Shown: piece by piece, positions 48,953-59,687 of the stretch
How positions within the stretch are numbered: the stretch's first letter is position 1
Layout: each line of letters opens with the position of its first letter
DNA from: Streptomyces sp. I6
GTDB taxonomy: Bacteria; Actinomycetota; Actinomycetes; Streptomycetales; Streptomycetaceae
Direction: 5' to 3'
Assembly (NCBI GenBank): GCA_003725745.1
Contig: RHDP01000001.1
Coordinates: 4,968,501-5,032,500 of the forward strand
Length of the DNA stretch: 64,000 bases
Program-made: the position numbers and the translations under genes
Notes under the pieces: model-generated
The model's input: only the letters and a program-made list of their open reading frames with translations
Told to the model about the DNA's origin: nothing
Databases searched by the model: none

Positions 48953-49180
48953 ATGGAACGCGACAGCCAACTCGAGCTCTACGAGGCGGTCGCGGCCCGA
49001 CTGAAGGAAGCGCACACAAGGGTGCGCGAACTGCATGTTCCGGAGAGCGTGCGGATGGCGCTGTCCCGGAAGCTGCTGGCAGTGACGGCCGTGGCGAAGC
49101 ACGATCTCGCAGACGCCGCAAGGCGCCTGGACCGGTTGATGAAGGACCTCGATGAAGGTCGATTCCCCCAAGGTGACTGA
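48953..49180 (+). CDS. Small helical protein of unknown function
   Basis: 75 residues, all helical by composition: SQLELYEAVAARLKEAHTRV, HVPESVRMALSRKLLAVTAV, LADAARRLDRLMKDLDEGRF. Third-position G/C bias and position between leuD and hupS in the same order as in S. coelicolor support a real gene. No clear ribosome site precedes the ATG. Function not known to me. Confidence 0.7.
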   Translation: MERDSQLELYEAVAARLKEAHTRVRELHVPESVRMALSRKLLAVTAVAKHDLADAARRLDRLMKDLDEGRFPQGD

Positions 49181-49350
49181 CCGCCCGGCGACGGGGCCGA
49201 TATGCGGCGCGGTCGCGTGCCGCGACGGTCGACTTCGTTGCGGCACTAGGGTGATTAGCCCGTTTCGTGTTTGATTTGCGGTATATATCTGCCTAACGTG
49301 CGAAATAGCTTGAACAGTTTCGTTCCGGCGATGTCTCCGAAGGGGAAGAC

Positions 49351-49971
49351 GTGAACAAGGCGCAGCTCGTAGAAGCGATTGCCGACAAGATGGGCGGTCG
49401 GCAGCAGGCCGCCGACGCTGTCGACGCGGTCCTCGACGCGATCGTCCGCGCGGTTGTCGGCGGCGACCGGGTTTCGGTCACCGGCTTCGGCTCGTTCGAG
49501 AAGGTGGACCGTCCGGCCCGCTACGCCCGCAACCCGCAGACGGGCGAGCGCGTACGGGTCAAGAAGACCTCGGTGCCGCGGTTCCGCGCGGGCCAGGGCT
49601 TCAAGGACCTGGTGAGCGGCACGAAGAAGCTCCCCAGGGGTGGCGAAGTGTCCGTCAAGAAGGCTCCCAAGGGCAGCCTTCAGATGGGGGCCGCCGCGAA
49701 GAAGGCCGCAGCCAAGAAGGCGACGGCCAAGAAGGCCGCGGCGAAGAAGACCACCGCCAAGAAGACCACCGCCAAGAAGACGGCGGCGAAGAAGACCACC
49801 GCCAAGAAGACCACCGCCAAGAAGACGGCGGCGAAGAAGACCACCGCCAAGAAGACGGCCGCGGCGAAGAAGACCGCTCCCGCCAAGAAGGCGACGGCCA
49901 AGAAGGCGCCGGCGAAGAAGGCCAGCGCGCGCAAGACCTCCGCCAAGAAGGCCACCGCCCGCAAGAAGTAA
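49351..49971 (+). CDS. hupS: HU-family nucleoid protein with lysine-rich tail
   Basis: 206 residues. Residues 1-90 are a full HU domain ([60 protein letters not shown]). The remaining 115 residues consist of KKTTA, KKAAA and KKATA repeats like those of histone H1 and mycobacterial Hlp. HupS is the sporulation-associated HU of Streptomyces; it binds DNA and compacts spore nucleoids. GTG at 49351 is preceded by GGGGAAG. An A/T-rich upstream stretch (TTTGATTTGCGGTATATATC at about 49269-49288) probably holds the promoter. Confidence 0.97.
   Translation: MNKAQLVEAIADKMGGRQQAADAVDAVLDAIVRAVVGGDRVSVTGFGSFEKVDRPARYARNPQTGERVRVKKTSVPRFRAGQGFKDLVSGTKKLPRGGEVSVKKAPKGSLQMGAAAKKAAAKKATAKKAAAKKTTAKKTTAKKTAAKKTTAKKTTAKKTAAKKTTAKKTAAAKKTAPAKKATAKKAPAKKASARKTSAKKATARKK
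49700..49960 (+). repeat. Repeats encoding the HupS lysine tail
   Basis: Imperfect 15-base units of the AAGAAGACCACCGCC and AAGAAGACGGCGGCG types. They keep frame throughout. Confidence 0.85.
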
Positions 49972-50002
49972 GCGGCGCAGCGGTTCAGGGCCACTCACGC
50001 GA

Positions 50003-50034
50003 CGGGCCGGACTCCCCTGGGGGAGCCCGGCCCG
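50003..50034. terminator. Terminator between convergent hupS and small gene
   Basis: CGGGCCGG (50003-50010) pairs with CCGGCCCG (50027-50034), with further pairs CTCCCC/GGGGAG inside and one bulge on each side. It lies between convergent genes and may serve both. Confidence 0.7.
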
Positions 50035-50077
50035 CGGCGTTTCCCGGATCGCTCCGGACCGTCCCGTCCCGGGCCGG

Positions 50078-50281
50078 TCACAGCGTCTGCAGGGTCACCA
50101 GGGTGATGCGGAAGGCGTCGCCCTCGCCCTCGGTCTCGATGCGGACCCGCTGGCCCGGGCGCAGCAGCCGCAGCCCCCCGGCGTCGAACGCCGCGGTGCC
50201 GAAGTCCACCGGAGTCCCGTCGTCGAGCAGCACACTCCCGCTGCGGGTCGATGGGTCGTACGTGTACGCGGTCGCCTGCAT
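50078..50281 (-). CDS. Small cold-shock-like OB-fold protein
   Basis: 67 residues: MQATAYTYDPSTRSGSVLLD, then DGTPVDFGTAAFDAGGLRLL and RPGQRVRIETEGEGDAFRIT. The pattern (G-V-L-DDGT, F...F, GLR-LR-GQRV) resembles cold shock domains, but the RNP aromatic residues are mostly missing, so RNA binding is not assured. The gene is convergent with hupS and upstream of the guanylyltransferase gene, in the same direction. Confidence 0.7.
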   Translation of the reverse strand: MQATAYTYDPSTRSGSVLLDDGTPVDFGTAAFDAGGLRLLRPGQRVRIETEGEGDAFRITLVTLQTL

Positions 50282-50398
50282 GCCCCGAGCCTATCCGGCA
50301 CCGGCGGAGGGCGTTCCGCCGCGGTCCGCCCCCGGTCCGGGTCCAGTCCGGGGCGGTCCGGGGCCGTCAGGGGCCGTCAGGGGGCCGGCGGCGCGAGT

Positions 50399-51046
50399 TC
50401 AGCGGCACCAGGCGGCCGGTGCCGCCGCGCACCGGGCGGCGGTTCGCGGACCGACTCCCAGCGCGAGGGCGGCCCGCAGATCGTCCCCGGTGTCCACGTC
50501 GCGGCGCACCGACTCCACCCCGTCCAATTCGATTTCCACGGCTCCCGAGGCCGAATGCCGGTGCCGCGAGGGCCCGCCGAATGCGGGACGCAATTCCGTG
50601 CCGGGTGCCGCCGACAGGAATGTCGTGCCAATTCCGGCGGCGTCCGCCAGGAAAGCCCTGGGGAATTGCCGGGCCGCGGCGAGCACCCGCTCCAATTCCT
50701 CCGGGCGCAGCGCCGGCAGGTCCGCGTTGAGCGCCGCCACCGCGGCGCCCGGGCGCCGCGCACGCACCTCGGCGGCCCCGTGGGCCAGTGCCGCGTTGAG
50801 CCCGGCGCCCGGCGAGTCCGGGACGGTACGCGCGCCCAGCGCGGCCAGCTCGGCCGCCGCCAGCGGATCGTCGGTGACGACCACCACGTCCCGCACCGCA
50901 CGGCAGCACAGCGCCCGGGAGACCGTGTCCTGCGCGAAGGCGAGCGCGAACCGCGGACGCATGGCACCACCCGCGGCCTCCGACAGCCGGCTCTTGGCCA
51001 GTGCCAGTGGTTTCAGCGGGACGACCAGTGACCAGTGCACGGGCAC
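50399..51046 (-). CDS. Phosphoenolpyruvate/2-phospholactate guanylyltransferase (CofC/FbiD type)
   Basis: 215 residues. Activates PEP or 2-phospholactate with GTP for coenzyme F420 synthesis. Family marks: VPLKPLALAKSRLSEAAGGA at the N-terminus, VVVTDDPLAAAELAALGART, PDSPGAGLNAALAHGA, AAVAALNADLPALRPEELER, GIGTTFLSAAPGTELRPAFG and PSRHRHSASGAVEIE. GTG at 51046 fits the family start; the frame runs on to 51136 without homology. The other F420 genes are not here. It is divergent from the acyltransferase gene. Confidence 0.88.
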   Translation of the reverse strand: MPVHWSLVVPLKPLALAKSRLSEAAGGAMRPRFALAFAQDTVSRALCCRAVRDVVVVTDDPLAAAELAALGARTVPDSPGAGLNAALAHGAAEVRARRPGAAVAALNADLPALRPEELERVLAAARQFPRAFLADAAGIGTTFLSAAPGTELRPAFGGPSRHRHSASGAVEIELDGVESVRRDVDTGDDLRAALALGVGPRTAARCAAAPAAWCR

Positions 51047-51198
51047 ATTGTCACCCGCGGCCGCGGCGGCCCGGCGGCCCGGTGCCACGAGCGGGGCGTA
51101 CGGTGTTCTCGACAGACCAGGGGCCTGGGGCGACACTTGACCCCCAGCAGCCGGGCACCAGCCGGGCGGCAGTCAGGTCCAAAGAGGAAGGTGTCCGA

Positions 51199-51950
51199 GT
51201 GTCCCGCCGCAGAATCGGCTTCTGGTACCGCCTTGCAGCGGTCATCGCGAAACCGCCGCTGGTGGTTCTGTTCAAGCGGGACTGGCGGGGAATGGACCAC
51301 ATTCCGGCCGACGGCGGATTCATCACCGCGGTGAATCACAACTCCTACCTGGACCCGCTCTCCTACGCGCACTACCAGTACAACACCGGACGTGTCCCGC
51401 GCTTCCTTGCGAAGGCCGGGCTCTTCGAGGGCTCTTTCGTCGGCCTGATGCTCCGCCGCACGGGCCAGATCCCCGTCTACCGGGAGACGACGAACGCCCT
51501 CGACGCCTTCCGGGCCGCCGTCGACGCCATCGAGCGCGGCGAGTGCGTCGCGTTCTACCCCGAGGGCACGCTGACCCGGGACCCCGCCATGTGGCCGATG
51601 GCCGGCAAGACCGGCGCGGCCCGCGTCGCGCTCCTCACCAAGGCGCCGGTCATTCCCGTCGCCCAGTGGGGCGCCAACCTGGCGATGCCGCCGTACGCCA
51701 GGGAGAACAAGCTGCGGCTGTTCCCCGGAAGACCCTGACCGTGCAGGCGGGGCCGCCCGTGGACCTGTCCCGGTTCCACGGTATGGAGCCCACCCCCGAC
51801 GTCCTGCGCGAGGCCACCGAGGCCATCATGGCCGCGATCACCGCGCAGCTGGCGGAGATCCGCGGCGAGCGGGCGCCGGCCCTGCCGTACGACCACCGCC
51901 GGGCGCGGGCCGATCAGCGGCACAAGGCCGCCGGGGAGGGGACCAAGTGA
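51199..51950 (+). CDS. plsC: 1-acyl-sn-glycerol-3-phosphate acyltransferase (frame broken)
   Basis: 250 residues after repair. Transfers an acyl chain to lysophosphatidic acid at the membrane. PlsC motifs: block I FITAVNHNSYLDPLSY (NHxxxxD type), RRTGQIPVYR, block III VAFYPEGTLTRDP, and VIPVAQWGANLAMPPYARE. A C-run 51723-51726 is one base short; adding one gives FPRKTLTVQAGPPVDLSRFH and continues to the stop codon overlapping gpsA. As written the product stops at 51738 and loses 70 residues. GTG at 51199 follows GAGGAAGG. It is coupled to gpsA (GTGA overlap), and both genes make phosphatidic acid precursors. Confidence 0.9.
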
Positions 51951-52984
51951 CTCGTTCCGTCAAAGCCGCCGTCTTCGGCACGGGCTCCTGGGGCACGGCC
52001 TTCTCGATGGTCCTGGCGGACGCCGGCTGCGAGGTGACCCTCTGGGGCCGCCGCGCCGGGCTGGTCGACGCCGTCAACAGCACCCGCACCAACCCCGACT
52101 ACCTGCCGGGGGTCCAGCTCCCCGAGGCGGTCCGGGCCACGACCGACCCCGCCGAAGCGGCCCGGGACGCCGACTTCACCGTCCTCGTCGTCCCCTCCCA
52201 GACCCTGCGTGCCAACCTCACGGAATGGGCGCCGCTGCTGGCCCCCGGCACCGTGCTGGTCTCGCTGATGAAGGGGGTCGAACTCGGCACGGCCAAGCGG
52301 ATGAGCGAGGTCATCGAGGAGGTGGTCGCCAAGGCGCCCGCCGGGGGCGCCCCGGACGAGGTCAGGCGGAGGGTCGCCGTCCTCACCGGGCCCAACCTGG
52401 CCAAGGAGATCGCCGACCGCCAGCCCGCCGCGGCGGTGGTCGCCTGCGCCGACGAGGACGTCGCCCGGCGCCTCCAGTCCGCCTGCATGACCCCGTACTT
52501 CCGCGCCTACACCAACACCGACGTCGTCGGCTGCGAACTCGGCGGTGCGGTCAAGAACGTGATCGGCCTGGCCGTCGGCATCGCGGACGGCATGGGTCTC
52601 GGCGACAACTCCAAGGCCACCCTCATCACCCGGGGACTCGCCGAGACGACCCGCCTCGGACTCGCCATGGGCGCCGACCCGATGACGTTCTCGGGCCTCG
52701 CCGGCCTCGGCGACCTCGTGGCCACCTGTTCCTCGCCGCTCTCCCGGAACCACACCTTCGGCACCAACCTCGGCCGCGGGATGACGCTCCGGGAGACCAT
52801 CGCCGCGACCAAGCAGACGGCCGAGGGCGTGAAGTCCTGCGAGTCCGTCCTGGACCTGGCCCGCCGGCACGGCGTCGACATGCCCATCACCGAGACGGTC
52901 GTGTCGATCGTCCACGAGGGCAAGCCGCCGGTCGTCGCGCTCAAGGAGCTGATGTCCCGCAGCGCCAAGCCCGAGCGCCACTGA
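51947..52984 (+). CDS. gpsA: Glycerol-3-phosphate dehydrogenase (NAD(P)+)
   Basis: 345 residues. Reduces dihydroxyacetone phosphate to glycerol-3-phosphate for phospholipids. Rossmann motif AVFGTGSWGTAFSMVLADAG at residues 8-27, VVPSQTLRANLTEW, the catalytic lysine region LVSLMKGVELGTAKRM, LTGPNLAKEIA and GCELGGAVKNVIGLAVGIAD, then LAGLGDLVATCSSPLSRNH. GTG at 51947 overlaps the acyltransferase stop codon by four bases. Confidence 0.97.
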   Translation: MTRSVKAAVFGTGSWGTAFSMVLADAGCEVTLWGRRAGLVDAVNSTRTNPDYLPGVQLPEAVRATTDPAEAARDADFTVLVVPSQTLRANLTEWAPLLAPGTVLVSLMKGVELGTAKRMSEVIEEVVAKAPAGGAPDEVRRRVAVLTGPNLAKEIADRQPAAAVVACADEDVARRLQSACMTPYFRAYTNTDVVGCELGGAVKNVIGLAVGIADGMGLGDNSKATLITRGLAETTRLGLAMGADPMTFSGLAGLGDLVATCSSPLSRNHTFGTNLGRGMTLRETIAATKQTAEGVKSCESVLDLARRHGVDMPITETVVSIVHEGKPPVVALKELMSRSAKPERH

Positions 52985-53069
52985 GGAAAGGCGGCCGGAG
53001 CCTGCTCTTCCGTCCGGTGGCCGCGCGCCCCTTCGACCCGGCGGAGGCGCAGGGTACGCTCGTCGCGAT

Positions 53070-54242
<1,173 letters not shown>

Positions 54243-54251
54243 ACCGCCACG

Positions 54252-54275
54252 CCCGCACCCGCCGACGGGTGCGGG
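54252..54275 (+). terminator. Terminator after ddl
   Basis: A 10-base perfect stem (54252-54261 with 54266-54275) with a CCGA loop, nine bases past the stop codon. Confidence 0.75.
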
Positions 54276-54497
54276 GCGGCGCCGGGGAAGCCGTGCCTCC
54301 CGGGCCCCGGGGCCGGTTCCGAAAGCCCCGCGGGGCGTACGGCGCGAACTCCCCCGCAGCCCTTCGGGTCCGGGCGGTCCCCGGCGCGGCGTCGCCACAC
54401 CCCGCGCGGACCGACGCGCTCACCTCCCTCCGGTGCGATCGCGCGCACCGGACGCCACCCCCGCCGCGCGGGCGGGAGCGCCCCCGCCGGAGCACGC

Positions 54498-54971
54498 CTA
54501 GGGAGTGCGGGCGAAGCGCGGCGGGACGGCCCTGGCGACCGGTTCCGCCAGATCCGTCAGCGGTCCCATGTCCGTGAACCGGTCCGAGAGCGTCACCTCG
54601 ACATACGTCCTGCGGTACGTGGTGGTGAACCTGGCGCCGTCCTCCAGTTCCTCGGAGAACCAGCTGACGCCGTTCACCTCCACCCCGTCCGCCTGCGAAC
54701 TCTGCAGCCCCGCGGGGCGGGGAACGCCGCAGCGCAGTACGATCGCGGCGTCCCCCCACCCGGCGGTCAGCTCGGATCGGGGCTCGGGATCCCGGCGGCT
54801 CTCACCGGCCACCGACTCCGGCAACGCCTTGTGCAGCGCCAGGCACAGGGCCTTCTCCTCGGCGGGGGGAGCGGGAACGGTGACCGACCGGGCGGCGTCC
54901 GCGGAGGAGCAGCCCGCGGCGGCCAGCAGCACGGCGGCGAGGGGCAGGAACGGGAGCCGGCGGTGAGTCAT
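54498..54971 (-). CDS. DUF3515 lipoprotein
   Basis: 157 residues. An N-terminal lipoprotein signal with lipobox LAAAGC (residues 16-21) after RRLPFLPLAAVLL. The mature domain (APPAEEKALCLALHKALPES, IVLRCGVPRPAGLQ, VNGVSWFSEELEDGARFTTT, YRRTYVEVTLSDRF) matches DUF3515, found beside ddl or thiL in actinobacteria. It is probably anchored to the outer face of the membrane. Function unknown. The start could also be GTG at 54974. Confidence 0.9.
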   Translation of the reverse strand: MTHRRLPFLPLAAVLLAAAGCSSADAARSVTVPAPPAEEKALCLALHKALPESVAGESRRDPEPRSELTAGWGDAAIVLRCGVPRPAGLQSSQADGVEVNGVSWFSEELEDGARFTTTYRRTYVEVTLSDRFTDMGPLTDLAEPVARAVPPRFARTP

Positions 54972-54994
54972 CACCGGCCAAGGGTAGACGGGGG

Positions 54995-55228
54995 CTAGAG
55001 GTGCACGACGGGGCAGGTGAGCGTACGGGTGATGCCGTCCACTTGCTGAACCTTGGCGACCACCATCCGGCCCAGCTCGTCGACGGTGTCGGCCTGGGCG
55101 CGCACGATCACGTCGTAGGGACCCGTCACGTCCTCGGCCTGGATCACTCCCGGGATCTTGGAGATGGTGTCGGCGACCGTCGACGCCTTGCCCACCTCGG
55201 TCTGGATGAGGATGTACGCCTGTACCAC
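54995..55228 (-). CDS. Stand-alone Lrp/AsnC ligand-binding (RAM) domain protein
   Basis: 77 residues: VQAYILIQTEVGKASTVADT, ISKIPGVIQAEDVTGPYDVI, VRAQADTVDELGRMVVAKVQ. Only the RAM (AsnC effector) domain is present, with no DNA-binding part, so it is probably an oligomeric amino-acid-binding module. GTG at 55228 follows GGAGGT. It is convergent in no pair and lies 23 bases downstream of nothing else; the lipoprotein gene follows it in the same direction. Confidence 0.9.
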   Translation of the reverse strand: MVQAYILIQTEVGKASTVADTISKIPGVIQAEDVTGPYDVIVRAQADTVDELGRMVVAKVQQVDGITRTLTCPVVHL

Positions 55229-55470
55229 GGAACCTCCAGGGCGGCCACGAGGATCATGTGGGGAGAAGGGACGCCACGGTATCGCGTCGCCGCGGGCCGC
55301 GGGGAGACCCGCGCGCCCCGGGGCGCGCGCAGCGTGGCGTACCGGGCACAGAAGTTGACGGCCGACGGGGCCTACTCGACGGTACCTACAGCGGTGACGG
55401 CTCGCGACCGCACGACGAACAGGTGGGCCGGGCCGTCCGGCGGCACCGCGGCGACGAAGGGCATGACGAG

Positions 55471-56433
55471 ATGAAGGGCACTGTGGGCGAGCTGGGGGAG
55501 TTCGGGCTCATCAGGGAGCTCACCTCCAGGCTCACCTCCACCCCCGCGGTACGGCTCGGACCGGGCGACGACGCCGCGGTCGTGTCCGCACCCGACCGCC
55601 GGGTCGTGGCCAGCACCGACCTGCTGCTGGAGGGACGGCACTTCCGGCGCGACTGGTCCACCGCCTACGACGTGGGCCGCAAGGCGGCGGCGCAGAACCT
55701 CGCCGACATCGCCGCCATGGGCGCCGTGCCCACCGCGCTGCTGCTCGGTCTGGTGGTGCCCGCCGACCTGCCGGTCACCTGGGCCACCGAGCTGATGGAC
55801 GGCATCCGGGACGAGTGCCAGGTCGCCGGCGCGGCCGTCGTCGGCGGCGACGTCGTCCGCGGCGACACGATCACCCTGGCGATCACCGCTCTCGGCGACC
55901 TCCGCAACCACGACCCGGTGACCAGGGCCGGAGCCCAGCCCGGCGATGTCGTCGCGTACACCGGGTGGTTGGGCTGGTCCGCCGCCGGCCACGCGGTGCT
56001 GTCGCGCGGGTTCCGCTCGCCGCGCGCGTTCGTCGAGGCGCACCGTCGCCCCGAACCGCCGTACCACGCGGGTCCCGCTGCCGCCGGACTGGGCGCCACG
56101 GCCATGACCGACGTCAGCGACGGCCTGGTCGCCGACCTCGGCCACATCGCCGAGGCCAGCAAGGTCCGCATCGATCTGCGCGCCGGACTGATCGACATCC
56201 CCTCGCAGATGAACGACATCGGCCAGGCCGTCGGCGTCGACCCCCTCCAGTGGGTGCTCAGCGGCGGCGAGGACCACGCGATCGTCGCCACCTTCCCGCC
56301 GGACGCGAAGCTGCCCGCCCGGTGGAAGGTGATCGGCGAGGTGCTCAACCCGTCGGCGCTGCCCCAGGTGACCGTCGACGGCGCACCCTGGACCAGCAAG
56401 GGCGGCTGGGACCACTTCGGGGCGGAGGCGTGA
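55471..56433 (+). CDS. thiL: Thiamine-monophosphate kinase
   Basis: 320 residues, PurM-like ATPase superfamily. Phosphorylates thiamine phosphate to thiamine diphosphate. Motifs: [128 protein letters not shown] at 55471 is chosen on the GAAGG upstream and on the family start; the in-frame frame from 55258 lacks homology. It overlaps thiD by four bases (GTGA). Confidence 0.96.
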   Translation: MKGTVGELGEFGLIRELTSRLTSTPAVRLGPGDDAAVVSAPDRRVVASTDLLLEGRHFRRDWSTAYDVGRKAAAQNLADIAAMGAVPTALLLGLVVPADLPVTWATELMDGIRDECQVAGAAVVGGDVVRGDTITLAITALGDLRNHDPVTRAGAQPGDVVAYTGWLGWSAAGHAVLSRGFRSPRAFVEAHRRPEPPYHAGPAAAGLGATAMTDVSDGLVADLGHIAEASKVRIDLRAGLIDIPSQMNDIGQAVGVDPLQWVLSGGEDHAIVATFPPDAKLPARWKVIGEVLNPSALPQVTVDGAPWTSKGGWDHFGAEA

Positions 56434-57236
56434 CGCGGCAGGCACCGCCGCGGGTGCTCACCGTCGCCGGATCCGACTCCGGCGGCGGCGCCGGCATCCA
56501 GGCGGACCTGAAGGCCATGCTCGCCCTCGGCGTGCACGGGATGAGCGTCGTCACGGCCGTCACCGCGCAGAACTCGCTCGGGGTGCAGGGGGCCTGGGAG
56601 CTGCCGGCCGAGGCGGTACGGGCCCAGTACCGGAGCGTCGTGGACGACATCGGCGTCCAGGCCGTGAAGACCGGGATGCTCGCCTCCGCGGGACTCGTCG
56701 AGGCCGTCGCGGACCTGCTGGCCGGCACGGACGCCCCCGTGGTCGTCGACCCGGTCGGCGTCTCCAAGCACGGCGACCCCCTGCTGGCCGCGTCCGCGCT
56801 CGAGTCCGTCCGCACGGTGCTGCTGCCGACGGCCACGGTCGCGACCCCCAACCTCGACGAGGTCGCCCGTCTCACCGGCGTGCGCGTGGAGAGCGAGGAC
56901 GACCTGCCCCGTGCGGCGGACGCGGTGCTCGCGCTCGGGCCGCGCTGGGCGCTGATCAAAGGCGGCCATCTCGCCGGGGACGCGGTGGACCTGCTCACCG
57001 ACGGCACCGTGACCCACCGGCTGCGCGCCCCGCGGCACGACAACCGGCACACGCACGGCACCGGCTGCACCCTCGCCTCGGCCGTCGCGGCGGAACTCGC
57101 CAAGGGGCGGAACGTCCCGGAGGCCGTCGCGGCCGCCAAGGCGTATGTGACGGGCGCGATCGCCGCGGGCTTCCCGCTCGGCGGCGGGATCGGGCCCGTC
57201 GACCACGCCTGGGAGCGGCGCCGGCCGGGCGGCTGA
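56430..57236 (+). CDS. thiD: Hydroxymethylpyrimidine/phosphomethylpyrimidine kinase
   Basis: 268 residues, ribokinase fold. Makes HMP-PP for thiamine phosphate. Motifs: [92 protein letters not shown], and [20 protein letters not shown] with the catalytic Asp region. GTG at 56430 overlaps thiL. It is convergent with rpmB across a bidirectional terminator. Confidence 0.96.
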   Translation: MTRQAPPRVLTVAGSDSGGGAGIQADLKAMLALGVHGMSVVTAVTAQNSLGVQGAWELPAEAVRAQYRSVVDDIGVQAVKTGMLASAGLVEAVADLLAGTDAPVVVDPVGVSKHGDPLLAASALESVRTVLLPTATVATPNLDEVARLTGVRVESEDDLPRAADAVLALGPRWALIKGGHLAGDAVDLLTDGTVTHRLRAPRHDNRHTHGTGCTLASAVAAELAKGRNVPEAVAAAKAYVTGAIAAGFPLGGGIGPVDHAWERRRPGG

Positions 57237-57294
57237 CGGCGCCCGGGCAGGGCACGCCCGCGCCGGACACCGGCCGGGCGGCGCCGCGAACGGT

Positions 57295-57330
57295 GAAAAG
57301 CCGGCCCACCGAGAGGTGGACCGGCTTTTC
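57295..57330. terminator. Bidirectional terminator between thiD and rpmB
   Basis: GAAAAGCCGG-C-CCACC (57295-57310) pairs with GGTGG-A-CCGGCTTTTC (57315-57330): 15 pairs with one mismatch, a GAGA loop, and A/T tracts at both edges that give T-runs on both strands. Confidence 0.9.
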
Positions 57331-57402
57331 ACGGCAACCGGAGGGCTGCGCTACGACGGAGCGTCGGCGGGATCATCCCCGCACGAACGCGGGGAGCATC
57401 AC

Positions 57403-57588
57403 TTAGCGCGAGACCTTGCCGGCCTTGATGCACGAGGTGCAGACGTTGAGCCGCTTCGGCGTCCGACCGACCACGGCACGCACACGCTGGATGTTCGGGT
57501 TCCAGCGACGGGACGTGCGGCGGTGCGAGTGGGAGATGTTGTTGCCGAAGCCCGGCCCCTTGCCGCAGACGTCGCAGTTGGCAGCCAC
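57403..57588 (-). CDS. rpmB: Ribosomal protein L28, zinc-ribbon form
   Basis: 61 residues: [55 protein letters not shown]. Both CxxC pairs (CDVC and CTSC) are present, so this is the zinc-binding form of L28. It is convergent with thiD and its promoter faces the DAK2 gene across about 270 bases. Confidence 0.96.
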   Translation of the reverse strand: MAANCDVCGKGPGFGNNISHSHRRTSRRWNPNIQRVRAVVGRTPKRLNVCTSCIKAGKVSR

Positions 57589-57856
57589 GGGTCACTCCAA
57601 AGACTTCAGATGCACTTACAGTGAAATCCGGCGTGCCGGAATCAGTGGTCTGAAGTGGCTTGCCGGGGGAATGGCCCGATTTTCATCGGGCAACCGGAGC
57701 AGCATACAACGGCTGCGTCCGTAGAACGAAACTACCACGGTCGTCAGCGCCCCCACCCCGGCTCCGGGCACTGCCCGGGTCTACCCTGCGGTGCAGCCCA
57801 GCCTGCCCGCCCACGTCCGCCCCGCCGTGTGGAGGGACCGCCGAAGGAGGACCTCG

Positions 57857-59448
57857 TTGCCCCAGCCCCTCGATGCCCTGGCGGTCCGCACCTGGTGCTC
57901 GCTCGCGCTGGACGCACTGGGCCGGGAGCGCGAGGAGATCGACGCGATCAACGTCTACCCGGTCGCGGACGGTGACACCGGCACCAACCTCTACCTGACC
58001 GTCGAGTCGGCGGCCACCGCCGTGGAGGCGGTGTTCGCGGCGTACGAGACCGGCTCGGCCGCACCCGCGCTCGCCGACACCGTGCGGGCCATGGCGCACG
58101 GCGCGCTGATCGGGGCGCGGGGCAACTCGGGAACGATCCTGGCGCAGTTGCTGCGCGGTATGGCCGAGGTGCTCGGGGACAGCGGCGGCGGGGCCGCCGG
58201 CGCGCTCCGGCGGGCCGCGGAGTCCGCACACCGGGCGGTGGCGCACCCCGTGGAGGGCACGATTCTGAGCGTCGCCTCCGCCGCCGCCCGGGCGGCGTGC
58301 GGCACGGCACCCGGCGACGACGCGGCGGCCGTCGCAGCGGCCTACGCGGCCGCGCGCCGTGCCCTGGAGGAGACTCCGGCACAGCTCGACGTGCTGGGAC
58401 GGGCCGGTGTCGTGGACGCGGGCGGGCAGGGTCTGGTGGCGGTACTGGGCGCCCTGGCCGAGGCCGTCTCGGGGGAGGCCCCGGTACGCCCCGCACCACG
58501 GGCCCACCCGGACGTGGCGACGGCCGCCCAGGGGTGCGCGGGTGGCGGGCCGGCCTTCGAGGTGATCTATCTGCTGGAGGCCGGCGACGACGCCGTGGCC
58601 CGGCTGAGGGCCCGGCTCGACGCGCTCGGCGACTCGCTGGTCGTGGTCGGCGGAGACGGTCTGTGGAACGTCCATGTGCACGCCGACGACGCGGGCGCGG
58701 CGGTGGAGGCCGGTGTGGAGGCGGGCCGGCCGTACCGGATCCGGATCACCCACTTCGCGGCGGCCGGGCATCCCGAGCCGCGGGAGCGCATCCAGCGGGC
58801 CGTCGTCGCCGTGGTGCCGGGGGAGGGGCTGGCCGGGCTCTGCGCCGAGGCCGGCGCGACCACGGTGCTCGCACGACCGGGAGAGCCGCCCGCCAGCGGC
58901 GAACTCGTCGAGGCCATCCGGCGTGCGCACGCCCGCGAGGTCGTGCTCCTGCCGAACGACACCGAGCTGCGGCACACCGCGGCGGCGGCTGCGGAACAGG
59001 CCCGGAACGAGGGCGTCCGAGTCGCCCTCATCCCCACCCGCTCGGCGGTCCAGGGCATCGCCGCACTCGCCGTCCACGAACCCGGGCGCCGCTTCGACGA
59101 GGACGTCGTCGCCATGACCTCGGCGGCGGGGGCGACGCGCTACGGCGAACTGGCCGTCGCCGAACGGCAGTCCTTCACCTCCGCCGGCGTCTGCCAGGCA
59201 GGCGACGTGCTGGGGCTCATCGAGGGCGATGTGGCGGTGATCGGCGCGGACCTCGCGACCACCGCCGAAACGGTTCTGGACCGCATGCTCTCGGCCGGCG
59301 GCGAACTCGTCACCCTGGTCCTCCCGAGGACGCCCCGCCGGAGCTGGGCGAGCGGCTGGAGGCGCATGTGCGCGCGGGCCACCTGGCGGTGGACACGGTG
59401 ATCTACCACGGGGGAGCGGGGGCCCCGCTCCTCGTGGGCGTGGAGTGA
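57857..59448 (+). CDS. DAK2 domain / FakA-like fatty-acid kinase subunit (frame broken)
   Basis: About 530 residues after repair. N-terminal DAK2 domain with phosphate-site residues (INVYPVADGDTGTNLYLTVE, AHGALIGARGNSGTILAQLL, VVDAGGQGLVAVLGALAEAV), then a FakA-type C-terminal region (NVHVHADDAGAAVEAGVEAG, GGELVEAI-type ASGELVEAIRRAHAREVVLL, TAAAAAEQARNEGVRVALIP, and SFTSAGVCQAGDVLGLIEGD). FakA proteins phosphorylate fatty acids held by FakB. TTG at 57857 is selected because AAGGAGG is six bases upstream. The C-run 59333-59335 is one base short: with it, EDAPPELGERLEAHVRAGHL continues to 59448; otherwise the frame ends at 59401. It precedes recG. Confidence 0.9.
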
Positions 59449-59687
59449 CCGCCCGCCGGCGGACGGCCGCGCCGTAGCGGCCGCCCGGCGGCTGCCCGCG
59501 GTCCGCAGGGTGTTCGTACCGGTTCACAGCGGTACGCAGGAGTCGGCGGCGGTACGCAGGAGTCGGCGGTGGTGCGCGGCCCGCCGGAGGGCTCGCCGCA
59601 CCTCCCGGGCGCCTCCCCCGGGCCGCACGCGCCGCGGAACGCGCCGTTCCCGCGGGCGCGCGACGGTTGTCGGTGCCGTGGTGTGCA

